A stretch of 60,590 nucleotides of DNA, taken from contig REEL01000071.1 in NCBI GenBank assembly GCA_007695095.1, positions 1 through 60,590 on the forward strand, in the 5' to 3' direction. The DNA is from Chitinophagaceae bacterium (GTDB lineage: Bacteria; Bacteroidota; Bacteroidia; Chitinophagales; REEL01). Positions 37,021 to 45,769 of this stretch are shown in pieces; position 1 is the first letter of the stretch; the number at the start of each line of letters is the position of its first letter. The notes under the pieces are model-generated. The model saw only the letters and a list, made by a program, of their open reading frames with translations, made no database searches and was not told where the DNA came from. The position numbers and the translations under genes were made by a program.

Positions 37021-39384
37021 CTACTTTTTAGCTGTGAAATCAATTCTTTTTTGAGAATTTTTTAAAATTGTATCTTTTTCCCAAAGCAACGGCTTGTAAC
37101 GAACATGTAAAAAATCATCTAACTGATCATTATAATGCGGACTTCCAATTCGTTCAGATTGTCCGGGTGGCACACTAATAAGAGAGTTTTCCCAATTTGA
37201 AAGATCATAGATAAAACGGGCAGAGGGTATTATAAGCGAACCACTAAAAGGTTTTGAAGGGTGCCAGGCTGCCTGACAGGCTGTGTCAGTATTTCCTCCA
37301 TAAGGAAAAGGCCCCTGATTGAAAACCTTGTCCATTGGTGATTTTTTGCCAAACGGATGCATGAAAACCAGCTTATGTAGCTGGCCCCATTTCCATAGTT
37401 TACTGTCTTTACCCAGCTTTTTTTCCAAGTAATCTATTGACTCTGTCATACAGTCAGAAATAATTTTCTCTTTATCTCCTTTTTTAAGAAATGCTGTACT
37501 TTCATTTTCTAAAATATTTAAAATAATGGTTGCTTCCTGTCCGTAGAGCTCACTCATGGGATGCAAAACTTCATTGGTGCCTTCTCCCATGAGCTCAGCA
37601 AAAGAATCCTCACCGAGTAATTCTTTAAATACTTTTTTTAAAAAACAAATTTTCCATACTTCATAAATACAGGTAGCTGCCGATTCAGTATCCGTATTTC
37701 CATCCCAACTCGAAATCATTTCAACGGCTTTATGTGCAGGTAACTCTTTAGAAAGGTTTGTAATAATAATATCTCTAATTTTCAGACCCGGTATACAAAG
37801 CAGATCAGCTTGAATTTGCTGCATGTCAGATATGGAAAAACGGCTTTTCTTTTCTAATAAATATTTAATTCTTTTCGCCCTGAATCCATCCATCCAGGAA
37901 TGTCCCAAATAAAAAGGATAGTCATCGTTGACAATTTTGTTATTACTGTTTACCAGATAACCTTTTTCTGTATTAAAAGCATAAGGTTTTTCTTCGGTGG
38001 AAAGATAGGGTCTGTTTTTGTCGGGCAAGTTTTCAATGTAAGGATAGCTCCCCTCAGGTGCTTTGCGTTTAGGCGTTTTTCCGCTGACAAAGTAGCCCGT
38101 ATTTCCGTAAACATCAGCATAGCTGAGGCACAGCGCCGGAGCATCAATATCTTTTACAGCATTGACAAAATGATTCCAGTTTTCTGCCTTGTTGAGACGA
38201 TTCCACGCATCTAATATATTATTTTGAAAAAAAGCGGGGGAGTAGAGGGTTATGAGTTGTTGTTCACCATCACTAAGGGTATGCAGAACCGGGCCAAAAT
38301 CTGTATTATAAAAACTTTCATTGGCAGGACTTTTTCTTCCTTTTATATGAAAAACTTCTTCCCTCTCAGTAATGCTCAGTGTCTTTCCGTTGCTGTCAGT
38401 ATGCGAACCCTTTTTTATGCTTTCTTTTGGTATTAATACTAAATCCTGTATTTCGGTAAAAGCTAAAGTGGCTCCCCAGGCTATGTGTTTATTATGTCCT
38501 ATTAAAATCATGGGAATCCCCGGAACGGATACCCCACTTACTTTTAAGTCTTTACTTTCAAGGTGGTTTTGATACCAGATTGATGGCTGAAGCGAAGCTA
38601 AGTGCATATCGTTACATAAATAGGGAAAGCCCGTATCGGTTAGTTTGCCGCTAATGGTCCATGTATTGCTGCCTTTTATATCTTGCAGCCAGGGGCCGGT
38701 AGCTTTTTTCAATTCTCTGGAAAACTCAAAAACATTAAATTCTCTTCCCTCATCCAGTGTTTCGGGGTTTTCTTTATAGTAGTTCAGGTCAATTTCAGCG
38801 GTTTTTAAACCCAATTTTTTCTCTAATTTTTCACGCACCAGCTTTCCGTGCCATACAAAACCCATTTGCCAGGACATTAATCTTGCAATGGCTAAACTGT
38901 CTTTTAGCTGCCATTTTTCGGGCTTTTGCTTTAATAAAGAGTATTCAGCAGGATAATTTTCAGGATACTTTTCAATAAAAAAGTTAACGCCTTTCACATA
39001 GGCTTCCAAAACGCCGCTAAGTAAAGGACTTAACTCTGTAGAATCTTGTTCGGCATTTTTAGTAAAACAAAGACTTCTTGAAAAACGATCGGTATCAAAA
39101 GTTTCTTCTCCGAACCACTCAGAAAGCTTGCCATGGGCTAATCTTCTTGCAATTTCCATTTGAAAAAGCCTGTCGGAGGCATGCATAAACCCCTGCACAA
39201 AAAACAAGTCATGGTTGTCATTAGCATAAATATGCGGAACGCCCCACTTGTCCATTAAAACAGAAGACTCTCCATTTAACTCAGGAGCCTCAATTTTGCC
39301 GTTAAAGCGGGGTATCTTTTTTTTGGATATTTTGTTTACATATCGCCTGAGAAAATATGCTGTAATATTGTGAAGTAAATCCAT
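37021..39384 (-). CDS. Penicillin acylase-like Ntn hydrolase (S45 family)
   Basis: This 787-residue protein belongs to the penicillin acylase/AHL acylase superfamily. Precursors cleave themselves, and the new N-terminal Ser of the beta chain is the nucleophile. It lies in KGSNTWTISG with Ser239. Other family marks are the DKWGVPHIYA N-terminal motif, the QGFMHASDRLFQMEIARR alpha-chain segment and the CNDMHL motif. Such enzymes hydrolyse N-acyl bonds in lactones, penicillins or amides; the substrate cannot be predicted. Members are usually periplasmic, but the N-terminus (MDLLHNITAYFLRRYV) shows no clear signal peptide. The gene stands alone. Confidence 0.9.
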   Translation of the reverse strand: MDLLHNITAYFLRRYVNKISKKKIPRFNGKIEAPELNGESSVLMDKWGVPHIYANDNHDLFFVQGFMHASDRLFQMEIARRLAHGKLSEWFGEETFDTDRFSRSLCFTKNAEQDSTELSPLLSGVLEAYVKGVNFFIEKYPENYPAEYSLLKQKPEKWQLKDSLAIARLMSWQMGFVWHGKLVREKLEKKLGLKTAEIDLNYYKENPETLDEGREFNVFEFSRELKKATGPWLQDIKGSNTWTISGKLTDTGFPYLCNDMHLASLQPSIWYQNHLESKDLKVSGVSVPGIPMILIGHNKHIAWGATLAFTEIQDLVLIPKESIKKGSHTDSNGKTLSITEREEVFHIKGRKSPANESFYNTDFGPVLHTLSDGEQQLITLYSPAFFQNNILDAWNRLNKAENWNHFVNAVKDIDAPALCLSYADVYGNTGYFVSGKTPKRKAPEGSYPYIENLPDKNRPYLSTEEKPYAFNTEKGYLVNSNNKIVNDDYPFYLGHSWMDGFRAKRIKYLLEKKSRFSISDMQQIQADLLCIPGLKIRDIIITNLSKELPAHKAVEMISSWDGNTDTESAATCIYEVWKICFLKKVFKELLGEDSFAELMGEGTNEVLHPMSELYGQEATIILNILENESTAFLKKGDKEKIISDCMTESIDYLEKKLGKDSKLWKWGQLHKLVFMHPFGKKSPMDKVFNQGPFPYGGNTDTACQAAWHPSKPFSGSLIIPSARFIYDLSNWENSLISVPPGQSERIGSPHYNDQLDDFLHVRYKPLLWEKDTILKNSQKRIDFTAKK

Positions 39385-39471
39385 GCCTGATTATTTTTTA
39401 AATTTCTTAAAAATAATCAAAGCAATGAATAATTCAGCTTGAACGGCACTTTTTACTAAAAAAAACTTTAA

Positions 39472-41169
39472 TTATTCGGCTTGTACGCTTTGTGGACTTA
39501 GTAAGGCCCGATATTCAGCTTGATCGTGTAAAATTTCAAGACCTTTGAGAATATCATGGTCGTAGCGAAGACCTATTTCAATTTTCCCGGAACGATGGTA
39601 GTATCTGCTCACAATTTCTGTTGCCAGAAGTTCCTCAATTTCTTCTCTGAAAGTATAAACATCTTCAGCCTTATCTTCTTTAATCTTTAGCAATACTGAT
39701 GCAAGAGTTTCTTCTACAGCCTCCATATACTTTTCATCTTTAAGTTTATTCTCCAGCTCTGTGATTAAACGCTCACTTTCAGTTTCGTAAGAGATATCTC
39801 TTTCTTTTAAAAAGGCTATAAAAGCATTGTAGGTTTCATCAGTGATTTCAAAAGTAGAGGGAGGTGCAATTTCCTCATTTTCAGCACTGAATTTTGTAGC
39901 AAAGTCAAATATAACATGGTTAGTTATGAGAGCTCTCGTCAAAGGGCTGTATTCTCTGCTTGCAACTTCCACATCCGGCATAATTCCGGTGCCATCAAAA
40001 ACTACACGTCCGTTAGCTGTGGTAAAAGGTACTTTTAAAGAATCGGCAGTAGACACCGGCCTTCCGTCGAGTCTGTTAGAATAATCAATAGACTGTATGC
40101 TTCTGCCGCTTGGAATCAGATATTTAGCGGTTGTTACCTTCAGCTTAGACTGATAGGGCAGGGAACGTGTGGTTTGTACTAATCCTTTCCCGAACGTTCT
40201 TCTACCCACAACAACTCCACGATCTAAATCCTGCACAGAACCGGCTACAATTTCTGATGCTGATGCGGAACCTCTGTTTGTGAGAACTACTAATGGTAAT
40301 TCAGTGTCAACAGGATCATTCAGCGTTCTGAAAGTTCTATCCCAATCAGGAATTTTCCCTTTGGTACTAACGATTTCCTGTCTGCGCGGAATAAAAACAT
40401 TACTTACATTTACGGCTTCACTTAGCAAACCTCCCGGATTTCCTCTTACATCAAAAATTAAACCTTTAAGCTCACCTTCTTTTTGTAAGCTTTCAATTGC
40501 TGACCGCACTTCTCCGCCGGCATTATCTGTAAAATTACTTAAAACTATATACCCAATTCCATCGTCTGCCCAGCCATAAAAAGGTACATTTTTTACACGT
40601 ATTTCTTCTCTGGTCAATACATTCATAATTTCTTCATAAGTGCCGTCAGCCTGTAATCTTTTCACTGTTAACTCAACAGTAGTTCCGGCTTGTCCGCGCA
40701 ACATATTGCTGACTTGTTCTGTATTTCTGTTTTCAATTTTTTCATCATCTACTTGAATTAAAATATCACCGGCTTTCAGCCCGGCCTTGTGAGCAGGATA
40801 GTTTTCATAGGGCTCGGAAATGACAACTTTGTCATTATGTTGTCTGATAACAGCGCCAACTCCACCGTATCTTCCGGTAGTTTGTAAGCGGTGTTGTCCA
40901 ATTTCAGACTCTGATATAAAGTTGGTATAAGGGTCTAAAGATTCAAGCATCGCATCCATTCCAATGCGCATCAGTTCGCCGGGCTCAATAGGTTCCACAT
41001 AATAAGTATTCAATTCTTTATACAAGGTGGCAAAAATGTCCAGATGTTTGTTTATCTCAAAATAGTCAGTCTTTTTATCAAAAGACATTATACTCAGTGC
41101 CAAAACACCTACCAAGCCGATTGAAAAAATTACTTTGTATTTAGATTTTATTTTTTTGATAATTTGCAT
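39472..41169 (-). CDS. S41 family C-terminal processing peptidase
   Basis: This 565-residue periplasmic protease starts at ATG 41169; a longer frame reaching 41265 adds 32 residues that hide the membrane anchor, so I prefer the shorter one. Near the N-terminus a hydrophobic helix (VIFSIGLVGVLALSIM) acts as anchor. A PDZ domain (about 115-200) and a S41 catalytic domain with the Ser in RGSASASEIVAGS and the Lys in RTFGKGLVQT follow. These tail-specific proteases mature or degrade envelope proteins. The gene has a 328-bp divergent region towards the TolC-type gene. A near-match -7 box, CAAACTAA as read on plus, lies upstream, but I do not rely on it. Confidence 0.94.
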   Translation of the reverse strand: MQIIKKIKSKYKVIFSIGLVGVLALSIMSFDKKTDYFEINKHLDIFATLYKELNTYYVEPIEPGELMRIGMDAMLESLDPYTNFISESEIGQHRLQTTGRYGGVGAVIRQHNDKVVISEPYENYPAHKAGLKAGDILIQVDDEKIENRNTEQVSNMLRGQAGTTVELTVKRLQADGTYEEIMNVLTREEIRVKNVPFYGWADDGIGYIVLSNFTDNAGGEVRSAIESLQKEGELKGLIFDVRGNPGGLLSEAVNVSNVFIPRRQEIVSTKGKIPDWDRTFRTLNDPVDTELPLVVLTNRGSASASEIVAGSVQDLDRGVVVGRRTFGKGLVQTTRSLPYQSKLKVTTAKYLIPSGRSIQSIDYSNRLDGRPVSTADSLKVPFTTANGRVVFDGTGIMPDVEVASREYSPLTRALITNHVIFDFATKFSAENEEIAPPSTFEITDETYNAFIAFLKERDISYETESERLITELENKLKDEKYMEAVEETLASVLLKIKEDKAEDVYTFREEIEELLATEIVSRYYHRSGKIEIGLRYDHDILKGLEILHDQAEYRALLSPQSVQAE

Positions 41170-41418
41170 ATGAAAAAATTTAAAGGGTAAAACAGTAAGT
41201 CTTTTCCGGAGAAAAATTTGCCTTAAGTTAATAAGTGCAAGTTTATAAACGCAAACTAAAGACAAAAATTTTAGAAAAATCTTCTAACATAAAATACAAT
41301 CCGAAAATCAAAAAGTTTTTCAGTTAGCAAAATGATGTTTTCATAATAGTAGAATCAACAGCTTTATAATTAAATAAAGTGCTTTTAAAATAAAGCTTAA
41401 TTAATGTTGTTAAGTTAT

Positions 41419-41426
41419 TAATTTTG
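41419..41426 (+). promoter_or_regulatory. Predicted -7 element for the tolC-like gene
   Basis: TAATTTTG is a perfect -7 element 72 bp before the start codon. The 328-bp gap between the S41 peptidase gene and this one holds nothing else I can recognise; no well-spaced -33 TTTG is present, so the promoter may be activated. Confidence 0.35.
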
Positions 41427-41498
41427 CCAAATTAGTTGATACTTTCAACTTTTCTGTTTGTAATATGTATTTATTAATTCAATTACCTTAAAAAACTT

Positions 41499-42821
41499 AT
41501 GAAAAACTATACACGAAGGATATTCTTCTGCTTTCTTCTTTTCATAATCTCTCCGGTGAACCAGATTTTCGCCGCTGAATCATTAAGTCTGGATTTAGCT
41601 ATTCAACAGGCATTAGAAAGAAATTTTGATATAATAATAAGCGATATGGAAGTTGATATAGCTGAAAATAATAATCGTCTGGGGAATGCCGGTTTTTATC
41701 CGGACTTAGACTTGTTAATTAATCAGAGAAATCAGTTTGTGAATGCAGATAACCCGGCCTCATTTTTAAATGGAGAGTATAGAAATATTGGGGCTATTGC
41801 CGGAGCAGAATTGAACTGGACAATTTTTAACGGATTCAGAGCTCATATTTCAAAATCCAGATTATCCTTATTAGAAGAACAAAGTCGCGGATTTTTGACT
41901 GTGGTTGTTGAAAATACAATTCAGGGTGTGATTATGTCATATTTTCAATCTTGGATAGAAAAAGAAAAAATGAATGTGCTGGAAAGTTTAACAGAATTAT
42001 CCAAAGACCGTCTTGAGTATGTGGAATATCAGCGCTCTGTGGGTTCTGCAAGTTCTTTTGATGTACTTCAGCTAAACAATAATTTTATTCAGGATTCTAC
42101 TAATCTTGCCCGGCAGAAAATAATTTATAATCGTTCTTTGAGAAATTTGAAACGACTGATTCGGGCAGATGAGGAAATTGATTTGGAACTTACGGATGAG
42201 CCTTCTGTCAGGGATGAGGGTTTTGAAAGAGACCCATTATATGCGATGTTATTAAGCAATAATTCAAATATCAGAAATCAGTTTGTTCAGCTTGAAATTT
42301 ACAAGAAAAATACTTCTTTGCAACGGACAAACAGATACCCGCGATTGTCGATGAATACAGGTACTTCATATAATCTAAATGAGTTTAAATTAGAGGATAA
42401 TCCCTCTACTACCGGAAGAACATTTGAGTATTATATAAATTTTGGTTTATCCTTCAATTTATTTAGCGGAGGCAATATTTCCAGAGAAATTCAGAATGCT
42501 AAAATTAATGAGTTAATAGCGGAAACATCTTATCAGGAGATTGAGGAATCGGTAAAGTTTGAGTTTTTTAATGCATTTGATAATTATGAAATGCTGAATG
42601 AGGTTACAGGTCTGTTGGAGTTAAATAAAAATAATACAGAAAGGCTTTTATCGCTTGCAGAAGACCGCTTTAATGAGGGGTCTATTAATATTTTTGAATA
42701 CAGAACAATTCAGCTTGATTATTTAAATGCAGTTGTACAGTATTACGAAACCATGCTTGATCTTAAATCTGCCGAAGTAGAATTGTTGAGGCTAACCGGT
42801 GGCATTATTGATGAAAATTAG
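41499..42821 (+). CDS. TolC family outer-membrane efflux protein
   Basis: This 440-residue protein has a signal peptide (to about FAAES, residue 27) and two OEP repeats rich in long coiled-coil helices (about 30-225 and 240-430), with GAELNWTIFNGFRA and INFGLSFNLFSGGN strand segments that form the barrel. It would form a trimeric channel from the outer membrane into the periplasm. No RND pump or membrane-fusion gene is adjacent, so its partners are elsewhere. Its stop overlaps that of the convergent SpoU gene by 4 bp. Confidence 0.93.
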   Translation: MKNYTRRIFFCFLLFIISPVNQIFAAESLSLDLAIQQALERNFDIIISDMEVDIAENNNRLGNAGFYPDLDLLINQRNQFVNADNPASFLNGEYRNIGAIAGAELNWTIFNGFRAHISKSRLSLLEEQSRGFLTVVVENTIQGVIMSYFQSWIEKEKMNVLESLTELSKDRLEYVEYQRSVGSASSFDVLQLNNNFIQDSTNLARQKIIYNRSLRNLKRLIRADEEIDLELTDEPSVRDEGFERDPLYAMLLSNNSNIRNQFVQLEIYKKNTSLQRTNRYPRLSMNTGTSYNLNEFKLEDNPSTTGRTFEYYINFGLSFNLFSGGNISREIQNAKINELIAETSYQEIEESVKFEFFNAFDNYEMLNEVTGLLELNKNNTERLLSLAEDRFNEGSINIFEYRTIQLDYLNAVVQYYETMLDLKSAEVELLRLTGGIIDEN

Positions 42822-43630
42822 GGTTTTTCTTTAGCATTAGTTTTTTTCATGCGCTGGCGGAGAACTTCATAGGCCAATACGGCCGCTGCATTAGAAACAT
42901 TTAAAGAGTCAATTTTTCCCATCATAGGAATAGAAATGATTTGGTCTGAAGCGGATCTCCATTTTTCTGTTAACCCGGTTGATTCTTTTCCTAAAACAAT
43001 GGCAGACCCTTTTGTGAAATCAGAATCAAAATAGGTGATGGCATTTTGGAGGGCAGCTGAAAATATGTTAATGTTTTCTTTTTTCAAAAAATCAATGATA
43101 GTCTCCGAATCGGCTTGAATGACATCAATAGAAAAGCAACAGCCGATACTTGCTCTGACTACATTTGGATGAAAAATATCCGTATGTGGATCACAAACAA
43201 TTACAGCATCACATCCGCTGGCATCGGCAGTTCTCAGGACCGCTCCCAGGTTTCCCGGCTTTTCAACACTTTCAAGTATGATATAAAAAGGATTTTTTTT
43301 GTTTTTTAGATTTTCAAGGCCAAGCTCTTTAATCTTAAATAATCCTAAAACCCCTTCTGTATCTCCTCTGTAAGTCACTTTTGAAAACACTTCTTTTTTT
43401 ACGGCATAGGTTTTTTGAGCATTTTTTTCAAAATTTTGAATGTTGCTTTGGTTTTCTAATTCCGCATTGAAATAGAATTGCTGTAACTCATATCCGTTTT
43501 GAATTGCCAGATTCATTTCTCTATTTCCTTCAACCCATATAAATCCTGTTTTTTTTCTGTAAGGAGCTTTTGTTTTTAAGCGGGCTAAATCTTTTATTTT
43601 CGGGTTTTGTGCACTGGTTATAATGTCCAT
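42818..43630 (-). CDS. SpoU/TrmH family RNA 2'-O-methyltransferase
   Basis: This 270-residue protein is a canonical SPOUT enzyme with an N-terminal substrate-binding domain. It shows the conserved GNLGAVLRTADASG motif (with the Asn and Arg), LGKESTGL (with the Glu) and the knot motif SLNVSNAAAVLAYE (with the Ser and Asn). It should 2'-O-methylate rRNA or tRNA, in the RlmB/TsnR group; the target base cannot be fixed. It contrasts with the altered copy at 31931-32608. It is monocistronic. Confidence 0.93.
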   Translation of the reverse strand: MDIITSAQNPKIKDLARLKTKAPYRKKTGFIWVEGNREMNLAIQNGYELQQFYFNAELENQSNIQNFEKNAQKTYAVKKEVFSKVTYRGDTEGVLGLFKIKELGLENLKNKKNPFYIILESVEKPGNLGAVLRTADASGCDAVIVCDPHTDIFHPNVVRASIGCCFSIDVIQADSETIIDFLKKENINIFSAALQNAITYFDSDFTKGSAIVLGKESTGLTEKWRSASDQIISIPMMGKIDSLNVSNAAAVLAYEVLRQRMKKTNAKEKP

Positions 43631-43829
43631 GATTAGTTGTTCTGATTAAAGAAACTATAAAGTTTTCCGGAAATAAGTCTTTTGAGAAATTTATTTCATC
43701 AAATATCTGAAAAATAGAGCTAAGGAATAATGATAAGTAGGATTATAATATTTTTATAAAGCATTGGATTTTATAGAACTCTTTCCCTTTTTTGCTTGTT
43801 GCTTAAGTGAAAATAAAATATAAAAAAAT

Positions 43830-44450
43830 ATGGAAGCAACAAAACAACCGATTTTAGAAATATATACGGAAATGACGCCAAATCCGGAGTCTATGAAATT
43901 TGTGGTTAACAAAATGCTTTTGGCCGGAAAAAGTGTTGATATCAGAGATGAGGAGACCTTAAAATTATCGCCTTTAGCTCAAAGGCTTTTTGAACACGAA
44001 TATGTAAATGGAGTATTTGTTTCTGCAAACTTCATCACGATTTCAAAATCCACTAAAAAGGAGTGGATGGAGATAATCCCCGAGTTAAAACAATCTATCA
44101 AAAACCTCTTAACTGAGGGCATAAAAGTTATTGATGAAAAAGCTTATAAGGCCTTTGTTGATAAACAAGAAGCTGAAGCAGCATCTTCGGGCGAACAAAC
44201 AGACACGGTAAGCAAAATTAAAGAGCTTCTGGATACCTATGTAAAACCGGCCGTAGAAATGGACGGTGGAGCCATTCAATTTAAATCATTTAATCCGGAA
44301 AGCGGTAAAGTTACTTTAGTGTTGCAGGGTGCTTGCAGTGGTTGTCCATCTTCAATGCTTACTTTAAAAGCCGGAATTGAAGGTATGTTAAAAAGAATGT
44401 TACCTGAAGAAGTTACCGAAGTGGTTGCTGAGTCTGAAGACGATGCATAG
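43830..44450 (+). CDS. Nfu-type iron-sulfur scaffold/carrier protein
   Basis: This 206-residue protein has an Nfu_N domain (about 8-95, starting ILEIYTEMTPNPESMKF) and a C-terminal NifU domain (about 125-200). The latter carries the CxxC motif (GACSGCPSS, Cys169 and Cys172) that holds a [4Fe-4S] cluster between two monomers. Nfu proteins pass clusters to target enzymes under stress. No isc or suf genes are adjacent. A run of T-rich sequence follows the stop codon, without a clear hairpin. Confidence 0.95.
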   Translation: MEATKQPILEIYTEMTPNPESMKFVVNKMLLAGKSVDIRDEETLKLSPLAQRLFEHEYVNGVFVSANFITISKSTKKEWMEIIPELKQSIKNLLTEGIKVIDEKAYKAFVDKQEAEAASSGEQTDTVSKIKELLDTYVKPAVEMDGGAIQFKSFNPESGKVTLVLQGACSGCPSSMLTLKAGIEGMLKRMLPEEVTEVVAESEDDA

Positions 44451-44497
44451 CTTTTAGGGAGAAATTAAGATACAGCAAACTTTTTTTAGTTTTTTTT

Positions 44498-44509
44498 GTA
44501 ATATATTAC
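44498..44509. promoter_or_regulatory. Perfect 12-bp palindrome GTAATATATTAC
   Basis: This palindrome lies in the 170-bp gap between nfu and anmK, just after a run of T residues. It could be an operator, but AT-rich palindromes of this size also arise by chance. Confidence 0.3.
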
Positions 44510-44550
44510 CAACACTATACTATAAACGTCCAATAATACTATTGAAAGAA

Positions 44551-44571
44551 ATTGAGTCCTAAAAACTCAAT
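44551..44571 (+). promoter_or_regulatory. Leader hairpin upstream of anmK
   Basis: ATTGAGT (44551-44557) pairs perfectly with ACTCAAT (44565-44571) around a 7-nt loop. With no T run behind it, this is not a standard terminator; it may be an RNA structure in the anmK leader. Confidence 0.4.
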
Positions 44572-44582
44572 GTTTCTGTTTA

Positions 44583-44596
44583 TGCCAATATTGGCA
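44583..44596. promoter_or_regulatory. Candidate operator: 14-bp palindrome before anmK
   Basis: TGCCAATATTGGCA is a perfect palindrome ending 24 bp before the anmK start codon. Its GC-containing arms are unusual for this AT-rich gap and resemble a dimeric repressor site. Which regulator binds is unknown. Confidence 0.45.
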
Positions 44597-44620
44597 GCAG
44601 CATGTTTATAATATATTAAA

Positions 44621-45757
44621 ATGAAAACTTATCATGTAATTGGACTTATGTCCGGAAGTTCTTTAGACGGATTGGATATTGCTTACTGCAAATTTGAAGA
44701 AGAGGATGGGAATTGGAAGTTTGAGCTGTTAAAATCTCATTGCCATAAATATGATAAAAAATGGTTTCTTCGTCTTAAGAATCTGGTGTTGCAAAATGCT
44801 GTAACATATCTTAAATCTGACACTTTTTTTGGACATTACATCGGAGAGGTTGTGAATGATTGGATACAGTCAGAAGGAATAGGAAGTAAGGTAGATTTTA
44901 TCGTTTCTCATGGTCAAACTGTATTTCACCAACCCGACAACCTGATGACCAGTCAAATTGGGGATGGCGCATCTATTGCGGCTAAGACCGGCTTGCCGGT
45001 TATTACAGACCTGCGGTCGATGGATATAGCTTATGGCGGTCAGGGTGCTCCTATAGTGCCCGTGGGTGAAATGAAGTTATTCCCGGACTATAAATACTTT
45101 ATAAATCTGGGAGGTATTGCAAACATAAGCGCTCACCTTCCGGATGAGATTGTAGCTTTTGATATTTGTCCATGTAATCTAATCCTGAATCCGGTAGCCA
45201 GACAGAATGGCTCCGATTATGATGATAAAGGCAGATTAGCTTCCGTAGGAACAGTAAATGAAAGTTTTTTCAATGATTTAAATACGAGTTGGTATTATAC
45301 AAAAGAATATCCAAAAACGCTGAGTGGTGGTTTTGTAAATAAAGTTTTATGGCCGACTATTAAAAAATATCAGATTCCAATTGAAGATAAACTAAGAACT
45401 CTTGTGGAGCATATAGTTTATCAGATTTCTAATCACATAAAAATGATTGAAACCACGAAAAATGTAACTTTTAATAAGGATGAAAGCATATTATTTAGTG
45501 GAGGAGGTACATTTAACACTTTCCTTATGGAAAAATTATCTGAAGCCTTGCCCATGAGTGTAATTGTTCCTAATGAAGATGTAATTAATTATAAAGAAGC
45601 ATTAATAATTGCTTTCTTGGGAGTATTGAGAATGCGAAACGAGGTGAACTGTCTTAAATCTGTAACAGGTGCGACACAGGATACTGTAAACGGATCAATT
45701 TACTTTGGACATAAAGAGAAACAGGCTGTATCAAATCCCGATGATTTTTTTGAATAA
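44621..45757 (+). CDS. anmK: Anhydro-N-acetylmuramic acid kinase
   Basis: This 378-residue protein is AnmK, which hydrates and phosphorylates 1,6-anhydro-MurNAc to MurNAc-6-P during cell-wall recycling. The ATP-site motif GLMSGSSLDGLD (8-19), the HGQTVFHQP motif and the FINLGGIANIS motif are present. The region that reads DTGPGN in E. coli AnmK reads DICPCN here, a change I believe is common in Bacteroidota. The C-terminal SGGGTFNTFLMEKL segment is also typical. MurQ or a transporter is not adjacent. A hairpin and a palindrome upstream hint at regulation. It ends 12 bp before the convergent surface-protein gene. Confidence 0.93.
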   Translation: MKTYHVIGLMSGSSLDGLDIAYCKFEEEDGNWKFELLKSHCHKYDKKWFLRLKNLVLQNAVTYLKSDTFFGHYIGEVVNDWIQSEGIGSKVDFIVSHGQTVFHQPDNLMTSQIGDGASIAAKTGLPVITDLRSMDIAYGGQGAPIVPVGEMKLFPDYKYFINLGGIANISAHLPDEIVAFDICPCNLILNPVARQNGSDYDDKGRLASVGTVNESFFNDLNTSWYYTKEYPKTLSGGFVNKVLWPTIKKYQIPIEDKLRTLVEHIVYQISNHIKMIETTKNVTFNKDESILFSGGGTFNTFLMEKLSEALPMSVIVPNEDVINYKEALIIAFLGVLRMRNEVNCLKSVTGATQDTVNGSIYFGHKEKQAVSNPDDFFE

Positions 45758-45769
45758 AAAAAATGTTGC

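Noticed and set aside
44498-44509. GTAATATATTAC as a firm operator
   Set aside because: Purely AT-rich palindromes of 12 bp are expected by chance in such a gap; listed only as a low-confidence site.
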